Positions 63,685 to 64,000 of a stretch of DNA of 64,000 nucleotides are shown here, in pieces (position 1 is the stretch's first letter; each line of letters opens with the position of its first letter). Position numbers and translations under genes: made by a program. Under the pieces are notes generated by a model, which was not told the DNA's origin, did not search any database, and saw only the letters and a program-made list of their open reading frames with translations. Source of the stretch: Xiphophorus maculatus (lineage: Eukaryota; Chordata; Actinopteri; Cyprinodontiformes; Poeciliidae); assembly GCF_002775205.1 (NCBI RefSeq), contig NC_036458.1:3254560-3318559 (forward strand), written 5' to 3'.

Positions 63685-64000
63685 ATGGATAATGCTGATG
63701 CTCTCGTACGTAAAGTCCATGAATGGGTGGCTCTTCAGAAGAAATGTTCCAGGAAGCTGAAGAACCTGGCGGATGAGCTGGATGAAGCGGTGAAGGCTGC
63801 CAACGTGACCAAAGTGGTCGGCAGCTCGGTGTCGGTCGGGGGAGCAGCTGCCATGACGGCGGCGGGCGTGGTAACGCTTCTGACCGGCGGAGCAGCGCTG
63901 CCTGTTCTGGCTGCAGTGGGAGCTGCGGGAGCTGTGGCTTCTGGGGCCGGTGTGGTAACTAGTGTTGGTTCTGATGCTTATAGCGTCAGCAAGTCCAAAG
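63685..64000 (+). CDS. Apolipoprotein L-like protein, N-terminal part (runs off the window)
   Basis: Starts MDNADALVRKVHEW 26 nt after a good acceptor and stays open for 105 codons to the window edge. The first 40 residues are an amphipathic, charged helix (KLKNLADELDEAVK), matching the ELxxLAD-type start of the APOL domain. Then comes KVVGSSVSVGGAAAM and a long Gly/Ala/Val-rich hydrophobic hairpin (TAAGVVTLLTGGAALPVLAA and GAAGAVASGAGVV), the hallmark membrane-insertion region of apolipoprotein L proteins, followed by TSVGSDAYSVSK. In mammals APOL proteins bind lipids, insert into membranes as channels and act in innate defence; several are interferon-induced. Fish carry expanded apol-like families. 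No signal peptide is seen in this part, so it may be intracellular. Codon usage and GC content rise clearly over the flanking AT-rich DNA. Confidence 0.85.
   Translation, partial: MDNADALVRKVHEWVALQKKCSRKLKNLADELDEAVKAANVTKVVGSSVSVGGAAAMTAAGVVTLLTGGAALPVLAAVGAAGAVASGAGVVTSVGSDAYSVSKSK

Overview
The window is nuclear DNA from a ray-finned fish, most likely a percomorph teleost. It has vertebrate genes split by GT-AG introns, long (AC)n and (GT)n tracts, many small hAT-type elements of teleost style and fish-type retroelements. The species cannot be fixed from the sequence alone.

Left third (1-31.9 kb), all on the plus strand: psmd3 (19S proteasome lid subunit Rpn3; 12 coding exons, 527 aa), csf3 (granulocyte colony-stimulating factor; 5 exons, 204 aa) and samd14 (SAM-domain protein; 10 coding exons, 418 aa). 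The psmd3-csf3 adjacency is conserved with mammals. Each gene closes in frame across all predicted exons. Regulatory sequence is readable: an antioxidant-response-element core before psmd3, a perfect kappaB site and TATA-like box before csf3, and a cluster of ATTTA motifs in the csf3 3' UTR.

Middle (32-50.5 kb): a direct segmental duplication (about 32.9-36.0 and 43.1-46.4 kb). Each copy carries, on the minus strand, an unrecognised acidic protein gene with 30-residue internal repeats (393 and 423 aa), followed by a second reading frame built on a 27-bp minisatellite (9-residue repeat). Between the copies lies a decayed hAT/ZBED-like transposase, split by a young and apparently intact Ty3/gypsy retrotransposon (4.5 kb, 152-bp LTRs, GGTAC target duplication). 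Beyond the second copy is a minus-strand secreted protein gene resembling the SE-cephalotoxin-like proteins of fish (534 aa).

Right third (50.5-64 kb): a 1.7-kb non-autonomous hAT foldback element, AT-rich intergenic DNA, a gene of unknown family whose core resembles a caspase/CHAT-type fold (57.0-58.1 kb), and the start of an apolipoprotein L-like gene that runs off the window.

The first three genes are ordinary conserved genes with unrelated roles (protein degradation, granulopoiesis, signalling scaffold). The right part looks like a lineage-specific region rich in mobile DNA. Perfect matches to the CTCF core occur twice on plus (8.9, 21.0 kb) and twice on minus (47.9, 62.3 kb), a convergent layout that may mark a chromatin domain.
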